A stretch of 50,059 nucleotides of DNA, from contig NZ_SZQA01000046.1 in assembly GCF_005233835.1 (NCBI RefSeq), positions 1-50,059 on the forward strand, in the 5' to 3' direction. This DNA comes from Herbidospora galbida (GTDB lineage: Bacteria > Actinomycetota > Actinomycetes > Streptosporangiales > Streptosporangiaceae). The notes below the pieces were generated by a model. The model was not told the DNA's origin and searched no databases. It was given only the letters and a program-made list of their open reading frames with translations. This document shows positions 39,962 through 50,059 of this stretch, piece after piece. A program made the position numbers and the translations under genes. Positions within the stretch are counted from its first letter, which is position 1; every line of letters begins with the position of its first letter.

Positions 39962-41272
39962 TCAGCTCACCGCGGCCGAAAAGTCCTTTCCGGCGAACGG
40001 TCCGATGACGGCCAGAGTGAGGGGCCGGGTCAGCACGTCGCCCGCCACCTCGGCGATGTCGTCCGCCGTGACGGCGTCGATGCGCTGCAGCACCTCGTCG
40101 ACCGACATCAGCTGGTCGTAGACCAGCTCGCTCTTGCCGATCCGCGACATGCGGGAGCCGGTGTCCTCCAGGCCGAGCACGAGACCGCCGCGCATCTGGC
40201 CCTTGCCGCGCAGGATCTCCTCCTCGGTGAAGCCCTCGGAGACCACGCGCCCGATCTCGTCGCGGCAGATCTTGAGGACGTCGTCGATCTTCGAGGGGAG
40301 GCAGCCGACGTAGACCCCGAACTGGCCGGTGTCGGCGTACTGCGAGGTGTAGCTGTAGGCGCTGTAGGCCAGGCCGCGCTTCTCCCGGATCTCCTGGAAC
40401 AGGCGGGAGGACATGCCGCCGCCGAGCGCCGCGTTGAGCACCCCGAGGGCGAACCTGCGGTCGTCGGTACGGCTGACGCCGGTCGTCCCCAGCACGAGGT
40501 TGGCCTGCTCGGTCGGCCGGTCGACCACCTTCACGCCGCGGTGGGCCGGCAGGCCGGAACCGCCCACGCGGGGCGGGATCGGCGCGGCGTCGCCGCCCAG
40601 GGCCCCGGCGCGCTCGTAGGCGCGGGCCACCAGTTCCACCACGTGCTCGTGGGAGACGTTGCCGGCCACCGAGATCACGGTGTGGGTCGGCAGGTAGAAG
40701 CGCTGGTAGTACTCGTCGATGCGGTCGCGCGTGAGGGCGTTGATCGTCTCCTCGTTGCCGAGGATCGGACGCCCGATCGGGGTGTCGCCGTAGAGCTGCT
40801 CGGAGAACGCCTCGTGGACCACGTCGGAGGGGTCGTCGTCGTGCATGGCGATCTCCTCCAGGATCACGCCCCGCTCCGACTCTACGTCGTCGGGGGTGAT
40901 CAGGGACGAGGTGACCACGTCGGCCAGCACGTCGATCGCCAGCGGCAGGTCCTCGTCGAGGACCCGCGCGTAGTAGCAGGTGTACTCCTTGGCGGTGAAC
41001 GCGTTGATCTCGCCGCCGATGCCCTCGATCGACGCGGAGATCTCCATCGCGTCGCGCGTGGGCGTGCCCTTGAACAGCAGGTGCTCAAGGAAGTGGGTGG
41101 CTCCGGTGTGCTCCGGGTCCTCGTCGCGCGAGCCGATGCCGACCCACGCGCCGACCGCGACGGAACGCACGGTCGGCATGGTCTCGGTCACCACGCGGAG
41201 CCCACCGGGCAGGACGGTGCGGCGGATGACCCCCGCACCGTCCTTTCCGTCGAACAGGGTCGTCGTGATCAC
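39962..41272 (-). CDS. M16-family zinc metallopeptidase
   Basis: 436-residue mitochondrial-processing-peptidase-like enzyme. The inverted zinc motif HFLEH (H-x-x-E-H) lies in [14 protein letters not shown] near residue 60, with the third ligand Glu downstream in [13 protein letters not shown]. The C-terminal half contains the R/Y substrate region ([15 protein letters not shown]). It probably degrades or processes peptides in the cytosol. The GTG start overlaps the pnp stop as GTGA. The pnp-M16-dapB order is standard in actinobacteria. Confidence 0.94.
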   Translation of the reverse strand: MITTTLFDGKDGAGVIRRTVLPGGLRVVTETMPTVRSVAVGAWVGIGSRDEDPEHTGATHFLEHLLFKGTPTRDAMEISASIEGIGGEINAFTAKEYTCYYARVLDEDLPLAIDVLADVVTSSLITPDDVESERGVILEEIAMHDDDPSDVVHEAFSEQLYGDTPIGRPILGNEETINALTRDRIDEYYQRFYLPTHTVISVAGNVSHEHVVELVARAYERAGALGGDAAPIPPRVGGSGLPAHRGVKVVDRPTEQANLVLGTTGVSRTDDRRFALGVLNAALGGGMSSRLFQEIREKRGLAYSAYSYTSQYADTGQFGVYVGCLPSKIDDVLKICRDEIGRVVSEGFTEEEILRGKGQMRGGLVLGLEDTGSRMSRIGKSELVYDQLMSVDEVLQRIDAVTADDIAEVAGDVLTRPLTLAVIGPFAGKDFSAAVS

Positions 41273-43587
41273 GAGTTGCGGTCGTCCCGTCCGGAACGGC
41301 TGCGGGTGCGGCGCCGACGGGGCTCGTCGTCGCCGCCACGGGCCTCGGACTGCTCGGCGGGGGCCGCCGGCTCCTCGGGCTCGCCGGACTCGGCGCGGGC
41401 CGCCTTCTCAGCGGCCTCCTTCTCCACGACCTCGACCGGGACCAGGGAGAGCTTGCCGCGCGAGTCGATCTCGGCGATCTCCACCTGGATCTTCTCGCCG
41501 ACGCCCATCACGTCTTCCACGTTCTCGATGCGCTTGCCGCCGTGCAGCTTGCGGATCTGGGAGACGTGGAGGAGGCCGTCCTTGCCGGGCATGAGGCTGA
41601 TGAACGCGCCGAAGGCGGCGATCTTGACGACCGTGCCCAGGTAGCGCTCGCCGACCTCCGGCATGTGCGGGTTGGCGATGGCGTTGATCGCGCTCCGGGC
41701 CGCCTCGGCCGAGGGGCCGTCGGTGGCGCCGATGTAGATCGTGCCGTCGTCCTCGATGGTGATCTCGGCGCCCGTGTCGTCCTGGATCTGGTTGATCATC
41801 TTGCCCTTCGGGCCGATGACCTCGCCGATCTTGTCTACGGGAACCTTGATCGTGATGATGCGCGGCGCGGTCGGGTTCATCTCCGCCGGAGAGTCGATCG
41901 CCTCCTGCATCACGTCGAGGATGGCCAGGCGGGCGCCGCGCGCCTGCTTGAGCGCGGCGGCCAGGACCGAGGCGGGGATGCCGTCGAGCTTGGTGTCGAG
42001 CTGCAGGGCGGTGATGACGTCCTTGGTGCCGGCGACCTTGAAGTCCATGTCGCCCATGGCGTCTTCGGCGCCCAGGATGTCGGTCAGGGTGACGTAGGTG
42101 TCGCCCTCGCCGATCAGGCCCATCGCGATGCCGGCCACCATCTCCTTGAGCGGCACACCGGCGTCGAGCAGCGCCATCGTGGACGCGCAGACCGAGCCCA
42201 TCGAGGTCGAGCCGTTGGAGCCCAGGGCCTCGGAGACCTGGCGGATGGCGTAGGGGAACTCCTCGCGGCTCGGGAGAACCGGGATGAGCGCCCGCTCGGC
42301 CAGCGCGCCGTGGCCGATCTCGCGGCGCTTGGGCGAGCCCACGCGGCCGGTCTCACCGGTCGAGTAGGGCGGGAAGTTGTAGTTGTGCATGTAGCGCTTG
42401 GTGCGCTCGGGGTTGAGCGTGTCGATCATCTGCTCCATGCGGAGCATGTTCAGCGTGGTGATGCCCAGGATCTGGGTCTCGCCGCGCTCGAACAGGGCCG
42501 AGCCGTGGACGCGAGGCACAACGTGGACCTCGGCGTTGAGCCCCCGGATGTCCTTCGGGCCGCGGCCGTCGATGCGGATGCCCTCGCTGATGACGCGCTC
42601 GCGCATCAGCTTCTTGGTGAGGCTGCGGTAGGCGGCCGACAGTTCCTTCTCGCGGCCCTCGAAGTCGGCCAGCAGCTTCTCGCCGACCAGGCCCTTGACC
42701 CGGTCGATCTCGGCCTCGCGCTCCTGCTTGCCGGCGATGGTCAGCGCGGCGGCCAGCTCGGAGCGCACGGCGCCCTCGACGGCGGCCAGCGCGTCTTCCT
42801 GGTAGTCGAGGAAGATCGGGAACTCGCCGGTCTCCTTGGCGGCGACCTGCGCCACCTTCGACTGCGCCTCGCACAGCACCTTGATGAACGGCTTGGCCGC
42901 CTCGAGACCCTGGGCGATGGTCTCCTCGGTGGGCGCGACCGCGCCCTCGGCGACCAGCTTCAGCGTGTCCTTGGTCGACTCGGCCTCGACCATCATGATC
43001 GCGACGTCGCCGTCGGCGAGCACGCGGCCGGCCACGACCATGTCGAAGGTCGCGCCCTCGAGCTCGGTGTGGGTCGGGAACGCCACCCACTGGCCGCTGA
43101 TCAGCGCGACCCGGACGCCGCCGATGGGGCCCGAGAAGGGCAGCCCGGCGAGCTGGGTCGAGAGGCTGGCGGCGTTGATCGCGACGACGTCGTAGAGGTG
43201 CTCGGGGTTGAGCGCCATGACGGTGGCGACGATCTGGATCTCGTTGCGCAGGCCCTTGACGAACGAGGGACGCAGCGGCCGGTCGATCAGACGACAGGTC
43301 AGGACCGCGTCTTCGGACGGGCGGCCCTCACGGCGGAAGAACGAGCCGGGGATGCGGCCCGCGGCGTACATGCGCTCCTCGACGTCGACCGTGAGCGGGA
43401 AGAAGTCGAGGTTTTCCTTGGGGTTCTTCGAGGCGGTGGTCGCGGAAAGGATCATCGTCTCGTCGTCGAGGTAGACGACGGCGGACCCCGCCGCCTGGCG
43501 GGCGAGACGGCCGGTTTCGAACCGGATCGTCCGCGTGCCGAAGGAGCCGTTGTCGATGACGGCTTCCGTGCTGTGGACACCCTCCAC
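41269..43587 (-). CDS. pnp: polyribonucleotide nucleotidyltransferase (PNPase)
   Basis: 772-residue phosphorolytic 3'-5' exoribonuclease. Two RNase PH domains are seen (early [17 protein letters not shown] and [23 protein letters not shown]; later [15 protein letters not shown] and [21 protein letters not shown]), then a KH domain ([20 protein letters not shown]) and an S1 domain ([20 protein letters not shown]), followed by an Arg/Glu-rich actinobacterial tail. AAGGAGGT 5 nt before the GTG fixes the start. It is translationally coupled to the M16 gene. A long hairpin separates it from rpsO. Confidence 0.97.
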   Translation of the reverse strand: MEGVHSTEAVIDNGSFGTRTIRFETGRLARQAAGSAVVYLDDETMILSATTASKNPKENLDFFPLTVDVEERMYAAGRIPGSFFRREGRPSEDAVLTCRLIDRPLRPSFVKGLRNEIQIVATVMALNPEHLYDVVAINAASLSTQLAGLPFSGPIGGVRVALISGQWVAFPTHTELEGATFDMVVAGRVLADGDVAIMMVEAESTKDTLKLVAEGAVAPTEETIAQGLEAAKPFIKVLCEAQSKVAQVAAKETGEFPIFLDYQEDALAAVEGAVRSELAAALTIAGKQEREAEIDRVKGLVGEKLLADFEGREKELSAAYRSLTKKLMRERVISEGIRIDGRGPKDIRGLNAEVHVVPRVHGSALFERGETQILGITTLNMLRMEQMIDTLNPERTKRYMHNYNFPPYSTGETGRVGSPKRREIGHGALAERALIPVLPSREEFPYAIRQVSEALGSNGSTSMGSVCASTMALLDAGVPLKEMVAGIAMGLIGEGDTYVTLTDILGAEDAMGDMDFKVAGTKDVITALQLDTKLDGIPASVLAAALKQARGARLAILDVMQEAIDSPAEMNPTAPRIITIKVPVDKIGEVIGPKGKMINQIQDDTGAEITIEDDGTIYIGATDGPSAEAARSAINAIANPHMPEVGERYLGTVVKIAAFGAFISLMPGKDGLLHVSQIRKLHGGKRIENVEDVMGVGEKIQVEIAEIDSRGKLSLVPVEVVEKEAAEKAARAESGEPEEPAAPAEQSEARGGDDEPRRRRTRSRSGRDDRNS

Positions 43588-43772
43588 GGGGGACCTCCTT
43601 TTTCGGGTCGGTCACCCCACGTCGCCGGCTCCCGGAGGTGCGGCGCCGGTCTTCGATCGAAGCGCCCGGTCGCGTCGACCGGGGGCCACTACCGAGGACC
43701 GGCCCTCTTTTTCCGCGGAATGACGCGGGGCACTGGTTTCACGGGTGGTGTGGATATTCAGTTGTCGTTACG

Positions 43773-43808
43773 CGGAAGGGAGCGGCGTGATGTCGCCGCT
43801 CCCTTCCG
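43773..43808 (-). terminator. hairpin between rpsO and pnp
   Basis: A perfect 14-bp stem CGGAAGGGAGCGGC with GCCGCTCCCTTCCG and an 8-nt loop lies just beyond the rpsO stop. It may end the rpsO message or act as a processing hairpin before pnp. Confidence 0.82.
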
Positions 43809-43814
43809 GACGCG

Positions 43815-44084
43815 CTATCGGCGCAGACCCAGCCGCTCGATCAGCGTGCGGTAGCGGGTGATGTCCTTCGCCTGCAGGTACTTCAGCAGGCGACGACGGC
43901 GGCCGACCAGCAGGAGCAGGCCGCGGCGGCTGTGGTGGTCGTGCTTGTGGGTCTTGAGGTGCTCGGTCAGGTCGCTGATGCGCTTGCTCAGCAGCGCGAT
44001 CTGCACCTCGGGGGACCCGGTGTCGCCCTCGCTGGCGCCGTATTCGGCGACGATGGCCTTGGTCGTGGCGGTGTCGAGCGACAC
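43815..44084 (-). CDS. rpsO: 30S ribosomal protein S15
   Basis: 89-residue S15, which binds 16S rRNA early in 30S assembly. The sequence has [35 protein letters not shown] and [14 protein letters not shown]. The start is the GTG at 44084 with AAAGGAG 5-6 nt upstream; the next codons give SLDTATT. Its 190-bp leader holds a hairpin (44105-44147) and copy 4 of the palindromic element (44228-44276). It lies between ribF and pnp, as in most actinobacteria. Confidence 0.96.
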   Translation of the reverse strand: MSLDTATTKAIVAEYGASEGDTGSPEVQIALLSKRISDLTEHLKTHKHDHHSRRGLLLLVGRRRRLLKYLQAKDITRYRTLIERLGLRR

Positions 44085-44104
44085 TGCTTCTCCTTTGTTC
44101 CATG

Positions 44105-44147
44105 GGCACGCGTAGCCATTGCAATCCCGCGAACGACCGTGCGTGCC
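44105..44147 (-). promoter_or_regulatory. hairpin in the rpsO leader
   Basis: GGCACGC (44105-44111) pairs perfectly with GCGTGCC (44141-44147), closing a 29-nt loop 20 nt upstream of the rpsO GTG. S15 represses its own synthesis through leader RNA structures in several phyla; this is a candidate for such a structure. Confidence 0.38.
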
Positions 44148-44227
44148 TACAGTCGCCGTGACGAGAAGCCGGTGATTACTCAGCCGACATACAAGGCTAC
44201 CACCGCCCGTTAACCAGCCGAGACGCC

Positions 44228-44276
44228 AAGCGAGACGCGGACGGCCGGCCGTGGCCCGCACACGTGAATCCGCCTC
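44228..44276 (-). repeat. dispersed palindromic leader element, copy 4 (shortened)
   Basis: On the minus strand: GAGGCGGATTC, then GCGGGCCACGGCCGGCC joined directly to GTCCGCGTCTCGCTT. It lacks the 7 bases around the apical loop present in the other copies. It starts at the ribF stop codon and lies 145 bp upstream of rpsO. Confidence 0.65.
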
Positions 44277-45195
44277 AAAGAAGACGTCGGGCCTCGTCGA
44301 CGTCGGCGCGCATCTGTTCGATGAGAGCCTCGACCGAGTCGAATTTCAGGGTGTCGCGGAGCCGGGCCAGGAAGTCGACCGAGACGTGGAGGCCGTAGAG
44401 GTCGAGATCGTCGCGGTCGAGGGCGTAGGCCTCGACGGTCCGGACGACGCCCTCGAAGGTCGGGTTGGTGCCGATGGAGATCGCGGCGGGCCAGCGCTCG
44501 TCGGGCGACTCCAGCCAGCCGGCGTAGACGCCGTCGGCCGGGATGGCCGTGTGGGGCGCCGACTCGACGTTGGCGGTCGGGAACCCGAGCGCCTTGCCGC
44601 GCTGGTGGCCCCGGACCACCACGCCCTCGACCCGGTGCAGACGGCCCAGCTCGTCGGCGGCGGCGGCCACGTCGCCGTCGGTCAGATGCTGGCGGATCAG
44701 CGAGGAGGTGATGTCTTCGAGACTGCTCACGAGGGGGACGCCGACGGCGACGAAGTCGTACTTCTCGCCGAGTTCGCGCAGGGTGCCGAGGTTGCCGGCG
44801 GCCTTGTGGCCGAACCGGAAGTTCTCCCCCACCACGACCCCGGCGGCGTGCAGCCGGTCGACCAGGGCGATCTGGACGAACTCCTCGGGCGAGGTGCGCG
44901 AGAACTCCAGCGTGAACGGCAGGATCAGCACCGCGTCGACCCCGAGGGCGCCGAGCAGCTCGATGCGCCGGTGCGGGGTGGAGAGCTGGGAGGGATGGCT
45001 GCCGGGCCGCACCACCTCGTCGGGGTGGGGGTCGAAGGTCACCGCGACCGACGCGACCCCGAGCTCATGGGCGAGGTCGACGGCCCGGCGCACCAGCGTC
45101 TGGTGACCCCGGTGGACGCCGTCGAACACCCCGATCGTGACGACGGACCGGCCCCAGTCCGCGGGCACGTCGTCAAGTCCGAGCCAGCCACGCAC
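44275..45195 (-). CDS. ribF: bifunctional riboflavin kinase / FAD synthetase
   Basis: 306-residue RibF making FMN and FAD. The N-terminal adenylyltransferase shows [16 protein letters not shown] (H-x-G-H type) and [11 protein letters not shown]. The C-terminal kinase shows [20 protein letters not shown] and [11 protein letters not shown]. The start is the GTG at 45195 with a G-rich site upstream; an in-frame ATG 51 bp upstream (45246) lacks support. The palindromic repeat copy 4 begins at its stop codon. Confidence 0.95.
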   Translation of the reverse strand: MRGWLGLDDVPADWGRSVVTIGVFDGVHRGHQTLVRRAVDLAHELGVASVAVTFDPHPDEVVRPGSHPSQLSTPHRRIELLGALGVDAVLILPFTLEFSRTSPEEFVQIALVDRLHAAGVVVGENFRFGHKAAGNLGTLRELGEKYDFVAVGVPLVSSLEDITSSLIRQHLTDGDVAAAADELGRLHRVEGVVVRGHQRGKALGFPTANVESAPHTAIPADGVYAGWLESPDERWPAAISIGTNPTFEGVVRTVEAYALDRDDLDLYGLHVSVDFLARLRDTLKFDSVEALIEQMRADVDEARRLL

Positions 45196-45247
45196 GTCGA
45201 CCCCCAAGCAGGCAATTGGCGAAGTAATGCTAAGCGTCCCACACACG

Positions 45248-46132
45248 TCAGGACACGAAGACGGCGAGGGGCTTGGCGGCCCCGCCCTTCTCCTCGACCA
45301 GGGCCAGCAGCTCCCCGCCGGGCGCGAAGACGCCGATCGGCCCCTCCCCCAGCCCGGCCGCCTTCAGCCGCCCTCCGTGGGAGACCAGCCTGGCCTCCTC
45401 CTCGGTGACGTCGCGGCGCGGGAAGGCCTGGGAGACGGCGTCGGCGATGGGCAGGATGACGCACTCCTTCTGGAGCGCCTCGATCGACAGCGCGTCTTCC
45501 ACTCGGTACGGCCCCACGCGCGTCCGCCGGAGCGCGGTCAGATGCCCGCCGACCCCCAGTCCGGCGCCCAGATCCCGCGCCAGGGAGCGGATGTACGTAC
45601 CGGAGGAACAGGTGATCACGGCCTCGACGTCGACGTGCTCACCCAGGGTGACCGAGGTGACCTCGAAGGAGTGGACCGTGATCGGCCGAGCCTGGAGCGC
45701 CACCTCCTCGCCCTGGCGGGCCAGCTTGTAGGCCCGCTCGCCGTTCACCTTGATCGCGCTGACCTGCGGCGGGACCTGCATGATCAGCCCGGTCAGCGCC
45801 TCGACGCCCTTGCGGACGTCGTCGGCCGTGACGTGGGAGGCAGAGGCGCGGCCGGTCTCCTCGCCCTCGGCGTCGTCGGTGTTGGTCGAGACGCCGAGGC
45901 GCATCGTGGCCTCGTACACCTTCTCGGTCAGGGCCAGGTGGCCCAGCAGGCGGGTCGCCTTCTCGACCCCGACGACCAGCACGCCGGTCGCCATCGGGTC
46001 GAGGGTGCCGGCGTGGCCGACCTTGCGGGTGCCGGCGATGCCGCGCATCTTGCCGACGACGTCGTGGGAGGTCCAGCCCGAGGGCTTGTCGACGATGATG
46101 ATGCCGCTCGGCGGCGGGGGGCGTCTGGTCAC
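45248..46132 (-). CDS. truB: tRNA pseudouridine(55) synthase
   Basis: 294-residue TruB, which forms pseudouridine 55 in the T-arm of tRNAs. It has GIIIVDKPSGWTSHDVV, the catalytic Asp in GHAGTLDPMATGVL, YEATMRLG and ITCSSGTYIRSLARDLG. The GTG at 46132 overlaps the DHH gene stop as GTGA. It is part of the rbfA-DHH-truB-ribF run. Confidence 0.96.
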   Translation of the reverse strand: MTRRPPPPSGIIIVDKPSGWTSHDVVGKMRGIAGTRKVGHAGTLDPMATGVLVVGVEKATRLLGHLALTEKVYEATMRLGVSTNTDDAEGEETGRASASHVTADDVRKGVEALTGLIMQVPPQVSAIKVNGERAYKLARQGEEVALQARPITVHSFEVTSVTLGEHVDVEAVITCSSGTYIRSLARDLGAGLGVGGHLTALRRTRVGPYRVEDALSIEALQKECVILPIADAVSQAFPRRDVTEEEARLVSHGGRLKAAGLGEGPIGVFAPGGELLALVEEKGGAAKPLAVFVS

Positions 46133-47115
46133 GCGAGCAGCTCCGTGAGGCGGGCGACGGTCTCCTGCGGGGTCTCGCGGGAGGAGAACCCGGCCGCGCC
46201 GGGGTGCCCGCCACCCCCCAGGGCGGTGCAGGCACGGCCCACGTCGGCCGTGCCCTTCGCGCGGGTCGACACGTTCCAGGTGCCTTCGTCGTCTTCCTTG
46301 AAGACCACGGCCACCTCGGCGTCGTCGACCTTGCGCAGGACGTCGATGATCCCTTCGACCTCGTCGTAGGGCAGGGCGTTCAGGGCCCGGTCCTCCCGGG
46401 TCACGGTCGTCCAGACCAGCCCGGAGCCGCCGACGGCCGACCGGTCGAGCTCGGCCCGCGACAGCGCGGCGCCCAGCACCCGCAGGTAGCCGAAGGGAGA
46501 GCGGTCCCACAGCTCCCGCGCGATGGCGTCGGGGTTGAGGCCCGCGTCGAGCAGCCGCCCGGCCAGGGCGTGGACGGCGGGGGTGGTCGAGCTGTAGCGG
46601 AACGACCCGGTGTCGGTCACCAGGGCGGTGTAGAGGCACGTCGCGATGTCCCGGTCGATCGGGAGCCCCAGCCGCTGGATCAGCTCCTCGGCCAGCACGG
46701 CCGTGGCCGCCGCCTTGGGGTCGACGAGCTGGACCGTACCGAACCCGGTGTTGGACGCGTGGTGGTCGAGCACCACCAGTTCCTTCGCGGCCTTGGCCGA
46801 CGGGACGAGCAGGCCGAGCCGCTCGATCGTGGCGGCGTCGAAGGTGATCATCAGGTCCGGCTCGGCCGGGAAGCGCGCGGAGTCGACCAGGAGGTCCTGG
46901 CCGGGCAGGAAGCGCAGCAGCCGGGGCACGGTCGGTTCGTGGTCGCCGAAGGAGGCGACCACGTGCCTGCCGGACCGCCGCAGCGCCTGGCCGAACGCCA
47001 GCATCGAGCCCAGGGCGTCGCCGTCGGGGATGACGTGACAGGCCAGGGCGATCGAGTCGTGCGAACCGATGAGCGCGACCGCGCGCGCCCACTCGGCCTC
47101 GGGAGGGAGCGTCAC
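46129..47115 (-). CDS. DHH/DHHA1 phosphoesterase, NrnA-like
   Basis: 328-residue bifunctional oligoribonuclease/pAp-phosphatase-like protein. Metal motifs are [20 protein letters not shown] and the name-giving LDHHASN (DHH), and DHHA1 has the [14 protein letters not shown]-binding loop near the C-terminus. It would degrade nanoRNA and/or pAp. It overlaps rbfA (GTGA) and truB (GTGA) by four bases each, so the three are translationally coupled. Confidence 0.93.
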   Translation of the reverse strand: MTLPPEAEWARAVALIGSHDSIALACHVIPDGDALGSMLAFGQALRRSGRHVVASFGDHEPTVPRLLRFLPGQDLLVDSARFPAEPDLMITFDAATIERLGLLVPSAKAAKELVVLDHHASNTGFGTVQLVDPKAAATAVLAEELIQRLGLPIDRDIATCLYTALVTDTGSFRYSSTTPAVHALAGRLLDAGLNPDAIARELWDRSPFGYLRVLGAALSRAELDRSAVGGSGLVWTTVTREDRALNALPYDEVEGIIDVLRKVDDAEVAVVFKEDDEGTWNVSTRAKGTADVGRACTALGGGGHPGAAGFSSRETPQETVARLTELLA

Positions 47116-47588
47116 TTCGCGCTTCGCTCGGACACCTCGTCGGTGTCGTCTTCGAACTCGTCGTCGAGCTCGTCTTCGTCCTTCTTGTACGGGTCGGCGT
47201 CGCCCGCGTAGGCGGCGCCCTCCGCCTTCTTGGCGATCTCGGCGTCACGTGCCCTGGCCTCGGCGAGCAGGTCGTCCATGTGCCGGGCCGAGTCGGGCAG
47301 GGGGTCGTGGGTGAAGGTCAGGGTGGGCGTGTGGCGCAGCCCGGTCTGCCGGCCGACCTCCGAGCGGATGATGCCCTTGGCGCTCTCCAGCGCGGCGGCG
47401 GTGTCCTTACGCTCGGCGTCCGACCCGAAGACGGTGTAGAAGACCGTCGCCTCGCCCAGGTCGTTGGTGACCCGGGTGTCGGTGATGGTGACGAACCCCA
47501 GTCGCGGATCCTTGATCCGCCGTTCCAGCATCTCGGCGACGATCTGCTGGATTCGGTCCGCCAGTTTCCTGGCTCGCGCGGCGTCCAT
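47112..47588 (-). CDS. rbfA: ribosome-binding factor A
   Basis: 158-residue 30S maturation factor with a KH-like fold: [46 protein letters not shown] and [12 protein letters not shown]. It has a long acidic tail ([15 protein letters not shown]) as in other actinobacteria. The start is the ATG at 47588. It lies between the DUF503 and DHH genes, standard order downstream of infB. Confidence 0.96.
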   Translation of the reverse strand: MDAARARKLADRIQQIVAEMLERRIKDPRLGFVTITDTRVTNDLGEATVFYTVFGSDAERKDTAAALESAKGIIRSEVGRQTGLRHTPTLTFTHDPLPDSARHMDDLLAEARARDAEIAKKAEGAAYAGDADPYKKDEDELDDEFEDDTDEVSERSAK

Positions 47589-47640
47589 GGGCGCGCTCCC
47601 CCTTCTTCCGGATGTACGGCTGACGCTGCGACCTGGCGGT

Positions 47641-47937
47641 CTATTCCTCGTCGTTGAACAAACGATGCCGAGCCGACAGCAGCTCGATCTCCGGGCGGAA
47701 GGCGACGGCCCGCTCGCACGCGTTCATGACCTCATCGACGTTCCCGGCCGAGCCGGAGACGACGGCGACGCCGATCTCGGCTCTTCGGTGCAGTTCGTGA
47801 TGGCCGGTCTCGGCCACCGCGACCGCGGGGAACCGCCGGCGCAGCTCGGCGATGAGGGGACGGACAACGGACCGCTTCTCCTTCAGCGAGTGAACGTCGC
47901 CGAGGAGGATGTCCAACGTCAGAGCACCGACATACAT
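47641..47937 (-). CDS. DUF503 family protein (YlxP-like)
   Basis: 98-residue ferredoxin-like small protein: [25 protein letters not shown] and ALLSARH-like end ([11 protein letters not shown]). The family sits between infB and rbfA across Gram-positive bacteria, and a ribosome-assembly role is suspected. The start is the ATG at 47937, which matches the family N-terminus; a TTG at 47955 is unlikely. No clear Shine-Dalgarno is seen. Confidence 0.9.
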   Translation of the reverse strand: MYVGALTLDILLGDVHSLKEKRSVVRPLIAELRRRFPAVAVAETGHHELHRRAEIGVAVVSGSAGNVDEVMNACERAVAFRPEIELLSARHRLFNDEE

Positions 47938-47991
47938 GTGTTGTTGTGGCGCCAATAGACCCTGGCGCGTGGGTCGTGTTCCTACAGGAAA

Positions 47992-48022
47992 CCGGTTCCC
48001 GGCCGCGTCGGCCGGGAACCGG
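47992..48022 (-). terminator. hairpin after infB
   Basis: CCGGTTCCCGGCC pairs perfectly (13 bp) with GGCCGGGAACCGG around a 5-nt loop, 15 bp beyond the infB stop and before DUF503. It may partially terminate the nusA-infB transcript. Confidence 0.78.
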
Positions 48023-48036
48023 ATGATCAGCCCCTG

Positions 48037-50059
48037 TTAGTCGCGGGGCTTCTCCCGCATCTCGAACGTCTCGATGACGTCGTCGATCTTGATGTCGTTG
48101 TAACCGACACCGATACCGCACTCGAAGCCCTCGCGGACCTCGGTCGCGTCGTCCTTGAAGCGGCGCAGCGACGAGACGGTGAGGTTGTCGGCGATGACGA
48201 CGCCCTCCCGGATGATCCTGGCCTTGCTGTTGCGGGTGATGACACCCGAACGGACCAGGGTGCCCGCGACGTTGCCGATCTTCGGCACCTTGAAGACCTC
48301 GCGGACCTCGGCGGTACCGGTCTGGATCTCCTCGAACTCCGGCTTGAGCATGCCCTTGAGGGCCGCCTCGATCTCCTCGATCGCCTGGTAGATGACCGAG
48401 TAGTAGCGGATGTCGACGCCCTCGCGCTCGGCCAGGTCGCGCGCCCGGACTTCCGGCCGCACGTTGAAGCCGATGATCACCGCGTTGTCGTCGGCGATCG
48501 CCAGGTTGACGTCGTACTCCGTGATCGCACCGACGGCGCGGTGCAGCACGCGGAGGTTGACCTCCTCGCCCACATCGATCTTGAGCAGCGCGTCTTCCAG
48601 TGCTTCCACCGAACCGGACACGTCGCCCTTGATGATGAGCTTGAGCTCGTCGATCTTGCCCTTCTCGTAGTCGCTGAACAGCTCTTCGAGCGTACGGCGG
48701 CGACCGGCCTTGGCCATCTCCGCGATGCGCTGACGAGCCGCCCGCTCCTGGGCGATCTGGCGGGCCATCCGGTCGTCGCTGACGACCAGGAAGTTGTCAC
48801 CCGCGCGGGGCACGGCCGTCAGACCGAGCACCCGGACCGGACGCGACGGGTCGGCCTCTTCGACCGGCTGCATGTTGTCGTCGAGCATCGCCCGGACGCG
48901 GCCGAAGGCCTCGCCACAGACGATCGACTCGCCGACCCGCAGGGTGCCGCGCTGGACCAGCACGGTCGCCACCGGGCCGCGGCCCTTGTCGAGGTGGGCT
49001 TCGATGGCCAGACCCTGGGCGTCCATGTCGGGGTTGGCGCGGAGGTCGAGCTCCGCGTCGGCCGTCAGGATGATCGCCTCGAGCAGGTTGTCGATGCCCA
49101 GGCCCTGCTTCGCCGAGATGTCGACGAACAGGGTCGAGCCACCGAACTCCTCGGCCACCAGACCGTATTCGGTCAGCTGGGCGCGGACCTTGGTGGGGTC
49201 GGCGCCCTCCTTGTCGATCTTGTTGACCGCGACCACGATCGGCACCTCGGCCGCCTGGGCGTGGTTCAGCGCCTCGATCGTCTGCGGCTTCACACCGTCG
49301 TCGGCCGCGACCACCAGAACGGCGATGTCGGTGGCCTGCGCACCACGGGCACGCATGGCGGTGAACGCCTCGTGACCCGGGGTGTCGATGAAGGTGATCT
49401 TCCGGTCTTCGCCATCGTGCTGAGCGTGGACCTGGTAGGCGCCGATGTGCTGGGTGATGCCACCGGCCTCCCGCGCCACCACGTTGGTGTTCCGGATGGC
49501 GTCGAGGAGCTTGGTCTTACCGTGGTCGACGTGACCCATGACGGTCACGACCGGCGGACGCGGCGCGAGGTCGGCCTCGTCGCCCTCGTCTTCACCGAAC
49601 TCGATCTTGAAGGACTCGAGCAGCTCGCGGTCCTCCTCCTCCGGGGAGACGACCTGCACGACGTAGTCGAGCTCGGCGCCGAGGAGCTGCAACGTCTCCT
49701 CGTTCACCGACTGGGTCGCGGTCACCATCTCACCGAGGTGGAGCATGATCTGGACCAGCGCCGCCGGGTTCGCGCCGATGCGGTCGGCGAAGTCGGACAG
49801 CGAGGCGCCGCGCGGGAGACGGATCGTCTGACCGCCACCACGGGGAGCCTGCACGCCGCCGATCGCCGGCGCCGACATGTTGTCGAACTCCTGGCGCCTC
49901 TGGCGCTTGGACTTGCGGCCACGCGTCGGACGGCCACCCGGACGCCCGAAGGCACCCGCAGTGCCGCCGCCACGGCCACGGCCACCCGGACCGGGACGAC
50001 CGCCGCCGAAGCCGCCGCCGCCACCACCGGGACCGCCGCCACCCGGACGACCGCCGCCA
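48037..50059 (-). CDS. infB: translation initiation factor IF-2 (5' end outside window)
   Basis: At least 673 residues are visible; the frame continues through the right edge into the Gly/Arg-rich N-terminal region (49900-50059) typical of actinobacterial IF-2. The conserved [20 protein letters not shown] lies near 49870. The G domain has [14 protein letters not shown] (G1), [10 protein letters not shown] (G2), DTPGHEAF (G3), NKID (G4) and SAK (G5). Domains II-IV follow to [13 protein letters not shown] at the end. It loads initiator tRNA on the 30S subunit. The ATG at 49878 is internal and is not the start. Confidence 0.96.
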   Translation of the reverse strand, partial: GGGRPGGGGPGGGGGGFGGGRPGPGGRGRGGGTAGAFGRPGGRPTRGRKSKRQRRQEFDNMSAPAIGGVQAPRGGGQTIRLPRGASLSDFADRIGANPAALVQIMLHLGEMVTATQSVNEETLQLLGAELDYVVQVVSPEEEDRELLESFKIEFGEDEGDEADLAPRPPVVTVMGHVDHGKTKLLDAIRNTNVVAREAGGITQHIGAYQVHAQHDGEDRKITFIDTPGHEAFTAMRARGAQATDIAVLVVAADDGVKPQTIEALNHAQAAEVPIVVAVNKIDKEGADPTKVRAQLTEYGLVAEEFGGSTLFVDISAKQGLGIDNLLEAIILTADAELDLRANPDMDAQGLAIEAHLDKGRGPVATVLVQRGTLRVGESIVCGEAFGRVRAMLDDNMQPVEEADPSRPVRVLGLTAVPRAGDNFLVVSDDRMARQIAQERAARQRIAEMAKAGRRRTLEELFSDYEKGKIDELKLIIKGDVSGSVEALEDALLKIDVGEEVNLRVLHRAVGAITEYDVNLAIADDNAVIIGFNVRPEVRARDLAEREGVDIRYYSVIYQAIEEIEAALKGMLKPEFEEIQTGTAEVREVFKVPKIGNVAGTLVRSGVITRNSKARIIREGVVIADNLTVSSLRRFKDDATEVREGFECGIGVGYNDIKIDDVIETFEMREKPRD

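Noticed and set aside
49722-50042. Ala/Val/Arg-rich minus-strand frame at the right edge
   Set aside because: It is the infB N-terminal region read in the wrong frame; the correct frame shows the IF-2 motif [12 protein letters not shown].

Overview
The window is high-GC, dense DNA with many GTG starts, GTGA/ATGA gene overlaps and hairpin terminators without long T-runs. Its contents (AfsR-type BTAD regulator, ECF42-type sigma factor with DGPF partner, RNase J, an infB-to-dapB housekeeping block) indicate an actinobacterium. The style fits Streptosporangiales (Nonomuraea/Streptosporangium-like), but the genus is inference.

Bases 1-9.8 kb are a pectin/uronate catabolic locus. It encodes 5-dehydro-4-deoxyglucarate dehydratase (cut by the left edge), an enolase-superfamily enzyme, a Gfo/Idh/MocA oxidoreductase fused to a PmoA-like (DUF6807) domain, a sugar-binding lipoprotein, a PL1 pectate lyase and, divergently, a 2-oxoglutarate-semialdehyde dehydrogenase. 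Together these outline pectin -> uronate/aldarate -> 2-oxoglutarate. Two uncharacterised overlapping genes sit inside it.

Bases 9.8-18.5 kb hold two regulator/efflux modules. The first is a DGPF protein plus an ECF42-like sigma gene followed by an MFS pump. The sigma gene carries a 14-bp tandem duplication at its start and an internal frameshifting deletion, yet near-identical candidate ECF promoters remain in front of both the DGPF gene and the pump. The second is a large AfsR-like BTAD/NB-ARC/TPR regulator followed by a second MFS pump whose upstream region carries seven GTCA repeats, mostly 11 bp apart.

Bases 18.7-21.3 kb (rnj, dapA) and 39.2-50 kb (dapB, M16 peptidase, pnp, rpsO, ribF, truB, DHH phosphoesterase, rbfA, DUF503, infB) are housekeeping genes on the minus strand in a familiar actinobacterial order. 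They are separated by about 18 kb of accessory DNA: an ArsR-SRPBCC regulator, an anti-sigma-like ATPase, a GntR/UTRA regulator, a frameshifted IS3-family element, a gene-poor stretch with a hairpin cluster, RadC, a double-GntR protein, a minisatellite, two GH43-AbfB arabinanases, a MocR/EamA divergent pair, CGNR, GNAT and MenA genes, and a tight four-gene Nudix / P-loop kinase / HIT / membrane-anchored helical protein operon.

The most novel-looking items are the Nudix-kinase-HIT-membrane operon (36.2-39.05 kb), a roughly 50-bp dispersed palindromic element that sits just upstream of the ribosome binding site in three of its four copies, and a hairpin cluster with compensatory base changes at 25.26-25.47 kb. 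No tRNA, rRNA or CRISPR array was seen.
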